Of a stretch of DNA of 64,000 bases, positions 34,668 to 47,139 are shown piece after piece; position 1 is the first letter of the stretch; each line of letters begins with the position of its first letter. The position numbers and the translations under genes are program-made. The notes below the pieces were generated by a model, which was given only the letters and a program-made list of their open reading frames with translations, was not told the DNA's origin and ran no database searches. The stretch is from CAVSSX01 sp963730735 (GTDB taxonomy: Bacteria; Actinomycetota; Acidimicrobiia; Acidimicrobiales; RAAP-2). The stretch lies in contig CAVSSX010000007.1 of assembly GCA_963730735.1 (NCBI GenBank), positions 1,426,001 to 1,490,000 of the forward strand. The letters are read 5' to 3'.

Positions 34668-35389
34668 ATGGAGTCCGAACCGTGGGATCATCTGGGATCG
34701 TCCCGAGCGGGCCGCCCGCGGTCCCGCCCCCTCGCTCTCGCGCGAGGAGATCGCCGCGGCCGCCGTGACGCTGGCCGACACCCAGGGAATCGAGGCGGTC
34801 TCGATGCGGTCCCTGGCCGTCGAGCTCGGTGTCGGAGCGACATCGCTCTACCGTTACGTCGCCCGGAAGGACGAGCTGATCGAGCTGATGGTCGACGCGG
34901 TGATGGGCAACGACCTGCAGTTCGAGGTCGTGGGGACTGGCGCGATGACCTGCGCTCGTTCGCCCACGGCCTTCGGGCGATGATCCTGCGCCACCCCTGG
35001 ATGGCCGTCCCGAGCGCCGGCCTGCGCAATTTCGGACCCAATACGGCTCGAGCGCTACGAGCAGGTGCTCGGCACCATCGACGGTCTCGGCCTCGAGATC
35101 GACGAGATGCTGGTGATGGTCGAGACGCTCGACGCCTTCGTCCGTGGGCGCGCCCTCGAGGAGCTCTCCGAGCAGGAGGCCGTCCGGCGCTCCGGTCTCG
35201 ACCAGGAGCAGTGGATGGCAGACCCAGATCCCCTACATCCAGAGCCTGATCGAGAGCGGCCGCTACCCGCTTCTCACCCGCGTCGTCTTCGACGCTCGCG
35301 CCCCGCACGATCCCGACCGGCTCGAGCACGGCTTCGACCTGGGGCTCGAGCGGGTGCTCGATGGCCTCGCCACGATGCTCCCCAGCTAG
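34668..35389 (+). pseudogene. TetR-family repressor of the divergent exporter, about four frameshifts
   Basis: ATG 34668 starts MESEPWDHLGSSRAGRPRSR. The helix-turn-helix is in another frame (EEIAAAAVTLADTQGIEAVSM, RSLAVELGVGATSLYRYVARKDELIELMVD), followed by pieces of a TetR C-terminal domain: LRHPWMAVPSAGLRNFGPN, YEQVLGTIDGLGLEIDEML, LEELSEQEAVRRSGLDQEQW and IPYIQSLIESGRYP, to the stop at 35389. Shifts lie near 34745, 34935, 35050 and 35215. The C-terminal domain is of the TetR_C type seen in tetracycline-like and other drug-responsive repressors. Loss would derepress the exporter if the breaks are real. Confidence 0.8.
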
Positions 35390-35453
35390 GGCGACGCGTC
35401 GCCGGACCGACGTCCCGGTCAGGGGGCGCCTCATACGCCAGGCCCCTCCAGCC

Positions 35454-36675
35454 TCAGAAACCGGGTTCGGCCCCCTTGGGGCTCCCGAGGCTCGTCCCGT
35501 AGACCCACACGGGGGACCCGACGGGGAGCTCGGGGAACAGGACGTCCTGGTTCCAGTTGGCCACCCGGACGCAGCCGTGGCTGGCCGGGTAGGCCGGGAC
35601 GCTGGGGGAACCATGGATCGCCCACCCACCGGTGAAGTACATGGGCCGGTAGAGCGAGCCCAGTGGCGCCTTCTCGTTGGCGTTGATCTTCCGCAGCACG
35701 GTGAAGTGCCCGGTCGGCGTGTACGCCACCGCCGTGCCACCGCCCGGCTCCTTATAGGTCGTGCCCGACCCACTCGAGATGTTGACGGTCGTGACGGCGC
35801 CTTGAGCATTGATGAAGAAGAGGATCTGGCGATCGAGATCGACTTCGACCCGGGGGCCCGGGGCGGTGCTGCGAGGCCCGGCGGCCTGGGGCGGCTTCAG
35901 GCGGGCGAGGACCTGTGGGCCGATGTCCCCGTCGCGCTGGAGGCCATTGCGCTTCTGGTAGGCCAAGACCGCCGATGCCGTCGCCACATCGGGCTTCCCG
36001 GTGGCCGCTCCGGGGAGGTAGCCCAGCGCCGCCAGCTGTCGTTGGACGTCGGCGATCTGGGTGCCCGTGATCGGTGCCGGTTGCGTGGTCGAGGGTGGTG
36101 CCGTCGAGGTGCTGACGGGGGTCGTGGCATCGGACGCCTGGTCGGGCACGACCACCCGGCGCGATACTGACGGTCCAGTGCCAGCAGGGTCGCTTCGCCG
36201 ACGTCGCCGTCGACGTCGATGCCGGCGTTGCGCTGCAAGGCCTCGACCGCCCGCTTGGTCTCGGGGCCCCACGTGCCATCGATCAGGCCGGAGAAGTACC
36301 CAGCTCCGTCAGCTCCGTCTGGAGCGCCAGGACGGCGTACCGCTTGGTCGCCGGCGATTTCTGGGAGAGGGCCAGCGCCGTCTTGGCATCCAGTTCCCCG
36401 GTCACCGGCAGGTGATTGGCCTTCTGGAAACTCCGGAGTCCTTCGATCGTGGCCCGGTCGAATTTCCCGTTGACTTGGTCGAGGTAGCCGAGTTGCGTAA
36501 GGGCATTCTGGACGTACTCGACCACCACACTGGTGTTCGGCCCCTGGCCCGAAGGCGACGTCGGCGGGCTGGTGGTGCTGCTGCACGCGCTGGCGACGAC
36601 GACAACGAAGCAGAAGACGACCACCGACCACCTTCGGGCCACGTTCGGCGAGAGGAACGGACGGCGACGAGGCAT
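35454..36675 (-). CDS. L,D-transpeptidase lipoprotein with peptidoglycan-binding repeats, two frameshifts
   Basis: ATG 36675 starts a lipoprotein signal (MPRRRPFLS, hydrophobic VVVFCFVVVVASAC with the lipobox cysteine). Two or three peptidoglycan-binding-1 repeats follow (VQNALTQLGYLDQVNGKFD; GLIDGTWGPETKRAVEAL; QLAALGYLPGAATGKPD), then a YkuD L,D-transpeptidase domain. The active site reads GWAIHGSPSV and SHGCVRVAN, with the catalytic Cys. Shifts lie near 36298 and 36160, between repeats. The enzyme cross-links peptidoglycan in the cell wall or anchors proteins to it; surface location is implied by the lipobox. Confidence 0.87.
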
Positions 36676-36883
36676 GGCGCATGATCGCTCGCGCCCGTGC
36701 ACGATCAACCACCCGGCACCGGGCGGCCGCCGCGCCCGGTCCGAGTGAACGCAACTACTCGTCCCACGGATGTGCTCGAGGGTCGGCGATCAACGGCGTT
36801 GTGGACCTCGTGGCCCGTCCAGCCGCGGTGATTGGGAGATCCGGCGCGATGCGAGGGTCATGGACGTTTGGGAGGATGCAGGG

Positions 36884-37807
36884 ATGCACATCGACCCCTA
36901 CATCGTCCTCGGGAGCGCGGTCGTCGGACTCCTCGTAGGGATGACCGGGGCCGGCGGCGGCGCCCTCATGACGCCAATGTTGATCCTGCTCTTCGGGGTG
37001 AAGCCCTCCACCGCCATCTCGAGCGACCTGGTGGCGGCGGTCGTCATGCGTCCGATCGGGGCCGCCGTCCATCTGCGGAAGGGGACGGTCAACCTGCGGC
37101 TGGTGGGCTGGATGGTGATGGGCTCGGTGCCGATGGCGTTCCTCGGCGCCTACCTCCTGCGCCTCATGGGCAACGGGAGCACGGCGCAGAGCAACATCGA
37201 GATCATCCTGGGCACGGCGTTGCTCATCGGCGCGGCGGCGATGCTCCTGCGCTACGTGTTGGACCGGCGATCGGGACAAGAGCGCCAGGGGGAGATCCGG
37301 CACGTGGTGGTCCGGCCGCTGCCGACATTGGCCATCGGGATGGTGGGCGGCGTCATCGTCGGGATGACGTCGGTCGGCTCCGGTTCGCTGATGATCGTCC
37401 TGCTGCTCTTCCTCTACCCGATGATCGGCGCCAACCAGCTGGTCGGGACCGATCTCACCCAGGCCGTCCCGTTGACCCTGGCGGCGGCGCTGGGTGCGCT
37501 GGTGTTCGGGCACATCGAGTTCTCGGTCACCCTCTCGCTCATCATCGGGAGCGTGCCGGCGGTGTTGGTGGGCTCGTTCCTGTCCTCGTCGGCCCCCGAC
37601 CGGGTGCTCCGCCCGATCATCACCTTCGTCATCCTCGCCTCGGGGCTCAAGTACGTCGGCCTCGGCACGGTGGCGCTCGGCTGGGTGCTCGTCGGCCTGC
37701 TCCTCCTGGCGGCGACCATCTGGCTGCTGGTCACCCGTCCCTGGCAGAGCCGAGCACCCACGACCGAGCCCGAGCCGCGCGAGCCGGCCGTGATCGACGA
37801 CCGGTAG
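36884..37807 (+). CDS. Sulfite exporter TauE/SafE-family membrane protein
   Basis: 307 residues from ATG 36884 (GGGAGG about nine bases upstream; ATG 36860 also possible). Two inverted four-helix halves each start with the family motif: GLLVGMTGAGGGALMTPML near residue 15 and GVIVGMTSVGSGSLMIVLLL near residue 155. Further helices and the C-terminal LLAATIWLLVTRPW are hydrophobic. Family members export sulfite, sulfoacetate or related anions; the substrate is not determined. There are no sulfur-metabolism genes adjacent. Confidence 0.9.
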   Translation: MHIDPYIVLGSAVVGLLVGMTGAGGGALMTPMLILLFGVKPSTAISSDLVAAVVMRPIGAAVHLRKGTVNLRLVGWMVMGSVPMAFLGAYLLRLMGNGSTAQSNIEIILGTALLIGAAAMLLRYVLDRRSGQERQGEIRHVVVRPLPTLAIGMVGGVIVGMTSVGSGSLMIVLLLFLYPMIGANQLVGTDLTQAVPLTLAAALGALVFGHIEFSVTLSLIIGSVPAVLVGSFLSSSAPDRVLRPIITFVILASGLKYVGLGTVALGWVLVGLLLLAATIWLLVTRPWQSRAPTTEPEPREPAVIDDR

Positions 37808-37865
37808 GGGTCGTGAGACGCCGGCACCCGGACGGCCGGTACGTGGCCTTCGCTCGCTCGACGTC

Positions 37866-38705
37866 CTACGGCTGGCCGGCCAGGCGCAGGCGATAGACGA
37901 TGAACCACGGCGTACCGTCGGCCACCGCCAGCTCGGGGAAACGCCGCAGGGCCTCGGGCGTGGGTTGGGCCTCGACCACCCGGTCCACGAGGAAGCCGGC
38001 GTCGGCGAACGCGTCGATCGTCACACCCAACGGGCGGCGCCAGAAGTGCTGGGTCACCTCGACATCGGCCTTGACCCAGGTGTCGCTCAGCAGTTGGGTG
38101 TCGAAGTAGCCGCCCCGATCCGCCGACCGGCGAGGGGCGAAGGGGTGGTCCAGTGAGAGGACCACCCAGCCGCCCGGCCGCAGGACCCGGGCGAAGGACC
38201 GCAGCGGCACGGTCCAGTCGCGGAGGTAGTGCAGGGCCAGCGAACAGGTGATCCCATCGACCGACCCGGGGCCGAGGGGGAGCGGCTCGGCCAGATCGGC
38301 GACGAGGAACCGCCCTCGGTCGGCGCAACGGCGACGGGCCTCGTCGACCATGGCCGGGCTCAGGTCGACCCCGACCACCTGGGCTCCCTGATCGAGCAGC
38401 CACTCGGCCTGTCCGCCCGCCCCGCAGCCGGCATCGAGCACCGTGGTGCCGGAAAGATCGGGCGGGACCAGCGATCGGAATGCCGGGCGTTCGAGGTGCC
38501 CGTTGAAGGGCCCGTCGTCGGTCGTGCTGGACCACACCGGAGCCAGCCGGTCGTAGGCCTCCCGGGTCCGCCGGACCTGCGCCGCGTCGTCGTCGGGGAG
38601 CCGACCGTCACCCCCCGATCCTGTCAGAGCCCCCGCCTCGTGTCGCCTCCGGCCGTGAGGTGAATGGCAAGCTTGATCGATGCCGCGGACACCGACGTTC
38701 GCCAC
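37866..38705 (-). CDS. Class I SAM-dependent methyltransferase
   Basis: About 279 residues if ATG 38705 is used; this overlaps the divergent methyltransferase by 26 bases and no ribosome site is visible, so the true start may be lower. Methyltransferase motifs: AYDRLAPVWSS, motif I TVLDAGCGAGGQAEWLL, motif II-III VVGVDLSPAMVDEA and FLVADLAEPLPLG, LRPGGWVVLSLDHPFAP (post III). The C-terminus resembles small-molecule methyltransferases (GxxVDRVVEAQPTPEAL). The substrate is unknown. Confidence 0.88.
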   Translation of the reverse strand: MANVGVRGIDQACHSPHGRRRHEAGALTGSGGDGRLPDDDAAQVRRTREAYDRLAPVWSSTTDDGPFNGHLERPAFRSLVPPDLSGTTVLDAGCGAGGQAEWLLDQGAQVVGVDLSPAMVDEARRRCADRGRFLVADLAEPLPLGPGSVDGITCSLALHYLRDWTVPLRSFARVLRPGGWVVLSLDHPFAPRRSADRGGYFDTQLLSDTWVKADVEVTQHFWRRPLGVTIDAFADAGFLVDRVVEAQPTPEALRRFPELAVADGTPWFIVYRLRLAGQP

Positions 38706-39306
38706 CGACCCGGGGACGGCCGACTACTACGAACGACGAGCGGCCGAATACGACGAGTGGTACACGGGCGACGGCCTGTTCGCCGGACGGGAGCGCCCGG
38801 GCTGGCCCGACGACGTCGTGGCGCTCGAGCAGTTCGTCGGCGGTCTCCCGCCCGCCCGCACGCTCGACGTCGCCTGCGGCACCGGCTTCCTGACGAGGCA
38901 TCTGCGAGGACCCGTCGTCGGCCTCGACCGAAGTCCGTCCATGGTCGCCATCGCCCGGGGCCGTCTGCCCGAGGGGTCGGCCGTCCTGGGCGACGCCCTG
39001 CACCTGCCGGTCGCCGACGCCACCTTCGATCGGGTGGTCACCGGTCACTTCTACGGCCACTTCCCGGTCGAGGAACGGACGGCCTTCGTCGCCGAGGCTC
39101 GTCGGGTGGCCGGCGAGTTGCTCGTGGTCGACGCGGCCCGCCGGCCGGGAACCGAGCCGGCGTCGTGGCAGGAGCGGACGCTGCGGGACGGCTCGCGGCA
39201 TCAGATCTACAAGCGGTACTTCACCGCCGAGCAGTTGGCCGAGGAGGTGGCCGGGGACGTGGTGCTCGACCGGGAGTGGTTCGTCGGGGCCAGGGTGGTG
39301 TGGTGA
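38680..39306 (+). CDS. Class I SAM-dependent methyltransferase
   Basis: 208 residues from ATG 38680. Motif I is LDVACGTGFLTRHL, then GLDRSPSMVAIARGRLP and GDALHLPVADATFDRVVTGHFYGHF. The product is short but complete for a small-molecule methyltransferase. The TGA overlaps the GTG of the following GNAT remnant (GTGA), so the two are translationally coupled. It is divergent from another methyltransferase with overlapping 5' ends. Confidence 0.87.
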   Translation: MPRTPTFATDPGTADYYERRAAEYDEWYTGDGLFAGRERPGWPDDVVALEQFVGGLPPARTLDVACGTGFLTRHLRGPVVGLDRSPSMVAIARGRLPEGSAVLGDALHLPVADATFDRVVTGHFYGHFPVEERTAFVAEARRVAGELLVVDAARRPGTEPASWQERTLRDGSRHQIYKRYFTAEQLAEEVAGDVVLDREWFVGARVVW

Positions 39307-39647
39307 ACCCGGGCCTGGACCTCGAGTTCCGTGTCGACGAGCTGTCGGCCGAGGACGTTCGCTCGTTGCTACGGGCCCATCTGGCGTTCGCCCACGAGGT
39401 CACGCCGCCCGGCCACGTGCACGCTCTGGGCGAGGACGGCCTCTCGGATCCGTCCGTCACGTTCGTGAGCGCCCGCCACCACCGCGTGAGTCTCGAGACG
39501 GGAACCGGCGAACCCTTCGCCCCCGCCCGGACGCTCTACCGAACGGTCGGCTTCGTCCCGTGCGAGCCGTTCGGCGATTACACGGAGAACCCGAACAGCG
39601 TGTGCATGACGCTCGACCTGCGGCATCGGGCCCACCCCGCGTCGTAG
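39303..39647 (+). CDS. GNAT-like protein lacking the acetyl-CoA-binding core
   Basis: 114 residues from GTG 39303 (4-base overlap with the methyltransferase). The N-terminal part (VDELSAEDVRSLLRAHL; SDPSVTFVSARH) and C-terminal part (RVSLETGTGEPFAPARTLYRTVGFVPCEPFGDY) match the two ends of a GNAT acetyltransferase. In relatives about 50 residues lie between SAR and RVSLETG: strand beta-4 and the RGxGxG/A acetyl-CoA loop. That stretch is missing in frame. The protein is therefore predicted to be catalytically dead unless acetyl-CoA binds differently. Confidence 0.72.
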   Translation: MNPGLDLEFRVDELSAEDVRSLLRAHLAFAHEVTPPGHVHALGEDGLSDPSVTFVSARHHRVSLETGTGEPFAPARTLYRTVGFVPCEPFGDYTENPNSVCMTLDLRHRAHPAS

Positions 39648-39887
39648 AGAGTGGGCGCTGGCACGAGCCGGTGGACGGCCTCGAGTGTGTCGCCCCCGTG
39701 ACCGTCGGGCGACCGGGTCACCGAGTGGTCACGCAGGGCGGCCCGGCAGGGGCGCCGTCCGGCGGGGGCCTGCTAGAACCGGCTGCGTCCCCCTACCGAG
39801 GGGAGTCGGCCGGAATCCGTCGCCGTGGGGTAGGCCCGACGGCGACGCCCGGTCGGGCGGCGTGCTGACGGAAGGTGAGGGTCGTCA

Positions 39888-42573
39888 ATGGGTACCGAGC
39901 GGGATCGGACGGCCACCTTCGGGCACCTCGAGGACGGACTGCGTTCGGCCAGTGACTGGTACTGGTGGGGGCCGTACGTCAGTGAGCGGCAGTGGGGCAC
40001 CGTCCGGGAGGACTACAGCGCCGACGGCGACGCCTGGAACTACCTCACCCACGACCAGGCCCGGTCGAGGGCGTACCGCTGGGGCGAGGACGGCCTGGCC
40101 GGCTTCAGCGACATCGAGCAGCGACTCTGCCTGGGTCTGGCCCTCTGGAACGGCCGGGATCCCATCATGAAGGAGCGGCTCTTCGGGCTCAACGGCGACG
40201 AGGGCAACCACGGGGAGGACGTCAAGGAGTACTGGTGGTACCTCGACGCGCTGCCCAGCCACGCCTGGAACGCCTGGCGGTACCACTACCCGCAGGGCCC
40301 GTTCCCCTACGAGGACCTGGTGGAGGAGAACGGGCGGCGCAGCCGGACCGAACCGGAGTACGAGCTGCTCGACACGGGGATCTTCGACCAGGACCGGTAC
40401 TGGGTGGTCGACGTCCACTACGCCAAGGGGAGCCCCACCGATCTGCTGATGGAGATCGAGGTCACCAACGCCGGCCCGGATGCCGACACGCTGCACGTGC
40501 TGCCGACGGCCTGGTTCCGCAACACGTGGTCCTGGGACATCAACGCCGAGAAGCCGGCGATGTCGGCGCCGGGGTCGGCCCTCCAGATCGACCACCCGTG
40601 GCTGGGTGCGCTCGAGATGGCGGCCGACGACGGACCCGACGGCCGATCGCCCGAACTCCTCTTCTGCGAGAACGAGACCAACGTCGAGCGACTCTTCGGC
40701 ATCGAGGCACTGACACCGTTCCCGAAGGACGGCATCAACGACCACGTCGTCCACGGGACGCCCACCGTCAACCCCGAACGGACGGGCACCAAGGCGGCCT
40801 ATTGGTACACGGTGCCGGTGGCCGCCGGGGCCACGGTGACGCTGCGGGTCCGGCTACGGCCGGCTGAGAGCGCCGAGGCCCCGGCATCGGCAGCCCTTCG
40901 GGGCGGGGTTCGACGCCGTGCTGGCGGCCCGGCGGTCCGAGGCCGACGAGTTCTACGGCGAGCTCACCGGGCCGACCTGCTCGGACGACGAGGCCATGGT
41001 CATGCGGCAGGCCTTCGCCGGCATGCTGTGGAGCAAGCAGTTCTACGCCTACGACGTGGGCCGGTGGCTCGACGGCGACCCGACCCAGCCGCCGCCGCCC
41101 GAGGGCCGGGCCGCGATGCGCAATGCCCGATGGCGCCACCTGAAGGGCTTCGACATCATGTCGATGCCCGACAAGTGGGAGTACCCGTGGTTCGCCGCCT
41201 GGGACCTGGCCTTCCACAGCGTGTCGCTGGCCCACGTGGACCCGGCGTTCGCCAAGTACCAGCTGATCCTGGTGTGCCGTGAGTGGTTCCAGCACCCGAA
41301 CGGGGCGCTGCCGGCCTACGAGTGGGATTTCGGGGACGTCAACCCTCCCGTCCAGGCCTGGGCGGCGCTGGAGGTCTTCGCCATCGACGGCGGGCGGGAC
41401 CTTAACTTCCTCAGCCGCATCCTCGACAAGCTCATGGTCAACTTCACGTGGTGGGTCAACCGTGAGGACGCCGACGGCTCCAACCTGTTCGAGGGCGGGT
41501 TCCTGGGGCTCGACAACATCGGGCCCATCGACCGGTCCCACCTGCCCGACGGCGACCTCCTCCAGCAGGCCGACGCCACCGGGTGGATGGGCTTCTTCGC
41601 CCTCTCCCTCGGGACGATCGCCTCGATCCTGAACCGGTCGGGGGCCCGACCGGCCACCGACCTCGTGGTCAAGTTCATCGAGCACTTCTCCCTGGTGTCG
41701 GGAGCCCTGGAGCGCACCGGGCTGTACGACGAGCAGCAGGGCATGTACTTCGACCGGCTCCGCCTGGCCGACGGCAGCGAGGTGATGGTGAAGGTGCACT
41801 CGATGGTCGTGCGCCATCCCGATGCTGGCCTCGGGCGTGGCCGACCAGGCCATGATCGACAAGTCAGAGACCTTCGGCAAGAACTTCTCGTCCCACTACG
41901 GGGACCTGGACGCCCTCGAGCGGGAGGGCATGCTCCGGGGCGAACCCGGCCATCAGCAGCTGCTGCTGTCGCTGGTCGGTGTGGACCAGGTGCTCCGTCT
42001 GGTGACCCGGCTGCTCGACGAGCGGGAGTTCCTGTCGCCGCACGGGCTCCGGGCCCTGTCGGCCATCCACCGCGACAACCCCTACGTCCTGCACGCCAAC
42101 TCGATCAACTCGACCATCGACTACGAGCCGGCCGAGTCGACGACGGCCATGTTCGGCGGCAACTCGAACTGGCGGGGTCCGGTGTGGTTCCCGCTGCACT
42201 ACCTGGTCTGCAGTGCCCTGGAGCGTTACGGGAGCTTCTTCGGCGACGACGTCCGCATCGACTTCCCGACCGGGTCGGACCGCAAGCTCTCCCTCACCGA
42301 GGTGGCCGAGGAGCTCCGCCACCGGTCGATCAGCCTGTTCCTGCGGGACGCCAATGGGCACCGCCCCTGCTTCGGCCCGTACGAGAAGCTGCAGTCCGAT
42401 CCCCGCTGGAACGACAACCTCGTCTTCAACGAGTACTTCCACGGCGACACCGGCGCCGGGCTGGGGGCCAGCCACCAGACCGGCTGGACCGGACTCGTGG
42501 CCGATCAGATCCGGCGCCGCCACGACCCGGACGTGCTCAAGCTGACCGACGTGGTGCACCGGACACCCGGCCA

Positions 42574-42577
<4 letters not shown>
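39888..42577 (+). CDS. GH63-like glycoside hydrolase (MGH1-type glucosidase), two frameshifts
   Basis: ATG 39888 starts a ~895-residue protein in three frames: 39888 to about 40900 (DWYWWGPYVSERQWGTVREDYSADG, the GH63-type N-terminal beta domain), about 40900-41820 (QFYAYDVGRWLDGDP..., KWEYPWFAAWDLAFHS; the (alpha/alpha)6 barrel) and 41820-42577 (NWRGPVWFPLHYLVCSALERYG; GASHQTGWTGLVADQI). Both breaks are one extra base. Relatives trim alpha-glucosides or glucosyl/mannosyl-glycerate. The TGA overlaps the GlgX ATG, so the pair probably acts together on a glycogen-like or compatible-solute glucoside. Confidence 0.85.
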
Positions 42578-44715
<2,138 letters not shown>

Positions 44716-44749
44716 TCGTCGGTCCGGCTGGTCGTCGGTCCGGCGGGGA

Positions 44750-45976
44750 CTACGCCGTGGTGCTGGCCTTCAGGGCCCGTCCCAGCGCTTCCACGCCATG
44801 CAGCAGCTCGGCGTCGGGTACCGGCAGGAAGGCCAGGCGCAGGTACTGACGGCCGGTCGTGTCCCCGGTGAACCGCTCGCCGGGGCGACAGGCCACGCCT
44901 TCGGCCTCCATCTCCTTGCGGACCCGTTCCCAGTCCACGTCGGGGGAGAGCTCCAGCCAGAAGTAGATGCCGCCGTTGGGCACGTTGAACGTCACCCACG
45001 GGCGGCAGTGCTCGTTGAGACCTTGGAGCACGACGTCGCGCTTGCGGCGGTTGATGGCTCGGGCCTTGACCACGTGCTGGTCGAGCATCCCGTCGCGCAC
45101 GTAAGACTCGACCAGGCGGGGGAGCATCTGGTTGACCCCGTGGTCCTCACGGACCGTGGCCAGCGCATCGATGACCCGCTCGTGCCCGACGGCGTAGCCG
45201 AGACGCAGGCCCGGCGCCAGGACCTTGCTGAAGCTGTCGGTCTGGATCACGTAGCCCGACGTGTCGAGGCTGAGGAGGGTCGGCGGCGGCGGGGTGTCCA
45301 GGTACATGTCGTAGTAGCAGTTGTCGTCGACGACGAAGACGTTCCACTCCTCGGCCAGCTCCACCAGGCGCCGACGCCGCTCCAGTGAGAGGACGACGCC
45401 CGTCGGGACCTGGAACGTGGCGATCGTGTAGATGAGCTTCGGCGTGATGCCCTCGGCCGCCAAGGCCTGCAGCTGGGCCTCGACGGCGTCGATGTCCATC
45501 CCGTCGGCGTCGACCGGGACCGACCGCAGCTCGGCCTTGCGCCCGGCCAGGTACGAGAGCATGAAGGGATAGGAGAGCGACTCCACGATGACGCCGTCGC
45601 CGGGGTCGATCAGGGCGGCGGCCAGGAGCGAGAGGGCGTTCGACGACCCGTTGGCCAGCAGCACGTTCTGGCGGTTGAAGGAGCGTCCGTCACGCTGCGA
45701 GACCCGTTCGGCCAGCAGTTCTCGCAGGCCGATGTAGCCCTTCCCCATCTCCTCCATCCCGCCGGCGGCGTACTCGCAGGCGTCGACCCCGCCCTCCTTG
45801 ATCGCCCGCTCGGCGTACCGGGCCAGATCGTCGATGGGGTAGGACTCCGGCGCCGGCACCCCCTGGTCGAAGTTGAACCGGATGGGCACGTCCGGCTCGG
45901 GGAAGAACGCGGCGGGAGCGGTGCGGACGCTCTCGGAGAATTGGTCCTGGCTCGGCCCGGACTCGGTACTCGGCAT
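44750..45976 (-). CDS. PLP-dependent aminotransferase (fold type I, LysN/2-aminoadipate-like)
   Basis: 408 residues from ATG 45976 (GGGGGGA site). Fold-I elements in order: YAAGGMEEMGKGYIGLRELL (glycine-rich start), LLANGSSNALSLLAAAL, the Asn-Pro loop region LIYTIATFQVPTG, Asp in FVVDDNCYYDMYL binding the PLP N1, the Schiff-base lysine in QTDSFSKVLAPGLRLGY, and the carboxylate-binding Arg near the C-terminus (YLRLAFLPV). Close in form to 2-aminoadipate/valine-type transaminases without a GntR domain. It may act in lysine, branched-chain or aromatic amino-acid metabolism. Confidence 0.9.
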   Translation of the reverse strand: MPSTESGPSQDQFSESVRTAPAAFFPEPDVPIRFNFDQGVPAPESYPIDDLARYAERAIKEGGVDACEYAAGGMEEMGKGYIGLRELLAERVSQRDGRSFNRQNVLLANGSSNALSLLAAALIDPGDGVIVESLSYPFMLSYLAGRKAELRSVPVDADGMDIDAVEAQLQALAAEGITPKLIYTIATFQVPTGVVLSLERRRRLVELAEEWNVFVVDDNCYYDMYLDTPPPPTLLSLDTSGYVIQTDSFSKVLAPGLRLGYAVGHERVIDALATVREDHGVNQMLPRLVESYVRDGMLDQHVVKARAINRRKRDVVLQGLNEHCRPWVTFNVPNGGIYFWLELSPDVDWERVRKEMEAEGVACRPGERFTGDTTGRQYLRLAFLPVPDAELLHGVEALGRALKASTTA

Positions 45977-46226
45977 GTGTGGTCCCCCCTGCTCCTGCTT
46001 CGTCTGAAGGGACGCACGCCGGACCAACGAGGAACAGGGAACTGGGTTCCCCGTTCCCAACGTCACCCGGACCACCGTGGTCGGCCGCGACCAACCTGTC
46101 CCGTCAGCAGCGTAGCCGTGTCGCTATTCCCCGGGCCGGCCGAGACGCAGTCGGCCTGCGCGCCTCTGAGCGCCGACTGGCCTCCGGTACCGTTCCTCGG
46201 ACACGGGCCTTCAATGGTCACGGCCC

Positions 46227-47093
46227 TCAGTCGGGAACGCCGGGGACGCGGACCCGTATGCGCTCGATGGCGGACCGGCGTGCTGCCCCCGTCTCGGCCG
46301 GACGGTCCGTGTCGGACGTACAGAGGTACAGGTCGCGGAGGTCCGGGCCGCCCAACGCGCAAGCGTAGGCGCACTGCCGTGACGTGGTCACGCGGTCGGT
46401 GACGATGCCGTCCCTGGTCACTCGCAGGACGCCGGAGCCGATCGCCGCGAACCAGATCGCACCCTCGGCGTCGAGACAGATCCCGTCGGGCACGAGGTCG
46501 TCGAGATCGGCGAACACCGCCCGATCGGTCAGCTGGCCGTCTTCTTCGATGGTGAAGCGGGTGAGCTGATGTCGGAACGACTCCGCCACGACGAGCTCAC
46601 GCCCGTCGGGGCTGATGACCGAGCCATTCGGCACGAAGACATCAGGCGCGGCAACGGACGTCACACCTCGAGTCAGGTCGACCAGAAGGAGATCGGTGGT
46701 GGCCGGCGGTGCACCGCCGTAGTAGTCGAACCCGATATTCCCGACGTAGGCCCGACCCAGTCGATCGACGACCATGTCGTTGCAGGGGCCACCCTGCAGG
46801 GCGGAGAGGTCGGCCCGGCGTGTCAGCCGTCCTGCGTCCCAGGTGTACAGGCAGTGTTGCTGCATGGAGACGACGACGAGCTCACCCGACGGCAACCAAC
46901 CGAGGCCCGAGGGATGCCCCGGGACGTCGACGACCGGCTGGACGCTCCCTGAGGGATCGAGCCGATAGACGGTTCCACCGTGCTGGTCCGAGAACCACAA
47001 CGACCCGTCCCTCCACCGAGGGCACTCGGAAAAGGCAAAGCCATCGGCCTGGACGGTGGAGGTCAGGGTGACGACGTCGTCCGCATCGTTCAT
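46227..47093 (-). CDS. SMP-30/gluconolactonase-family protein
   Basis: About 288 residues from ATG 47093; ATG 47126 (GGGG upstream) and 47138 are alternatives. Six-bladed propeller with the family entry FAFSECPRWRDGSLWFSDQHGG, metal-ligand Asn regions CNDMVVDRLGRAYVGNIG and FVPNGSVISPDGRELVVAES, and Asp in DGICLDAEGAIWFA. Family members hydrolyse sugar lactones with Ca2+ or Zn2+. No sugar dehydrogenase is adjacent, so the substrate is unknown. Confidence 0.88.
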   Translation of the reverse strand: MNDADDVVTLTSTVQADGFAFSECPRWRDGSLWFSDQHGGTVYRLDPSGSVQPVVDVPGHPSGLGWLPSGELVVVSMQQHCLYTWDAGRLTRRADLSALQGGPCNDMVVDRLGRAYVGNIGFDYYGGAPPATTDLLLVDLTRGVTSVAAPDVFVPNGSVISPDGRELVVAESFRHQLTRFTIEEDGQLTDRAVFADLDDLVPDGICLDAEGAIWFAAIGSGVLRVTRDGIVTDRVTTSRQCAYACALGGPDLRDLYLCTSDTDRPAETGAARRSAIERIRVRVPGVPD

Positions 47094-47139
47094 GCGAATC
47101 GTGCCCGCCCGGGAGTTCGACGGCATGATGCACCCCACG

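Noticed and set aside
38680..39647. Methyltransferase-acetyltransferase antibiotic-resistance pair
   Set aside because: The methyltransferase is of the small-molecule type and the GNAT lacks its cofactor core, so no resistance role can be supported.
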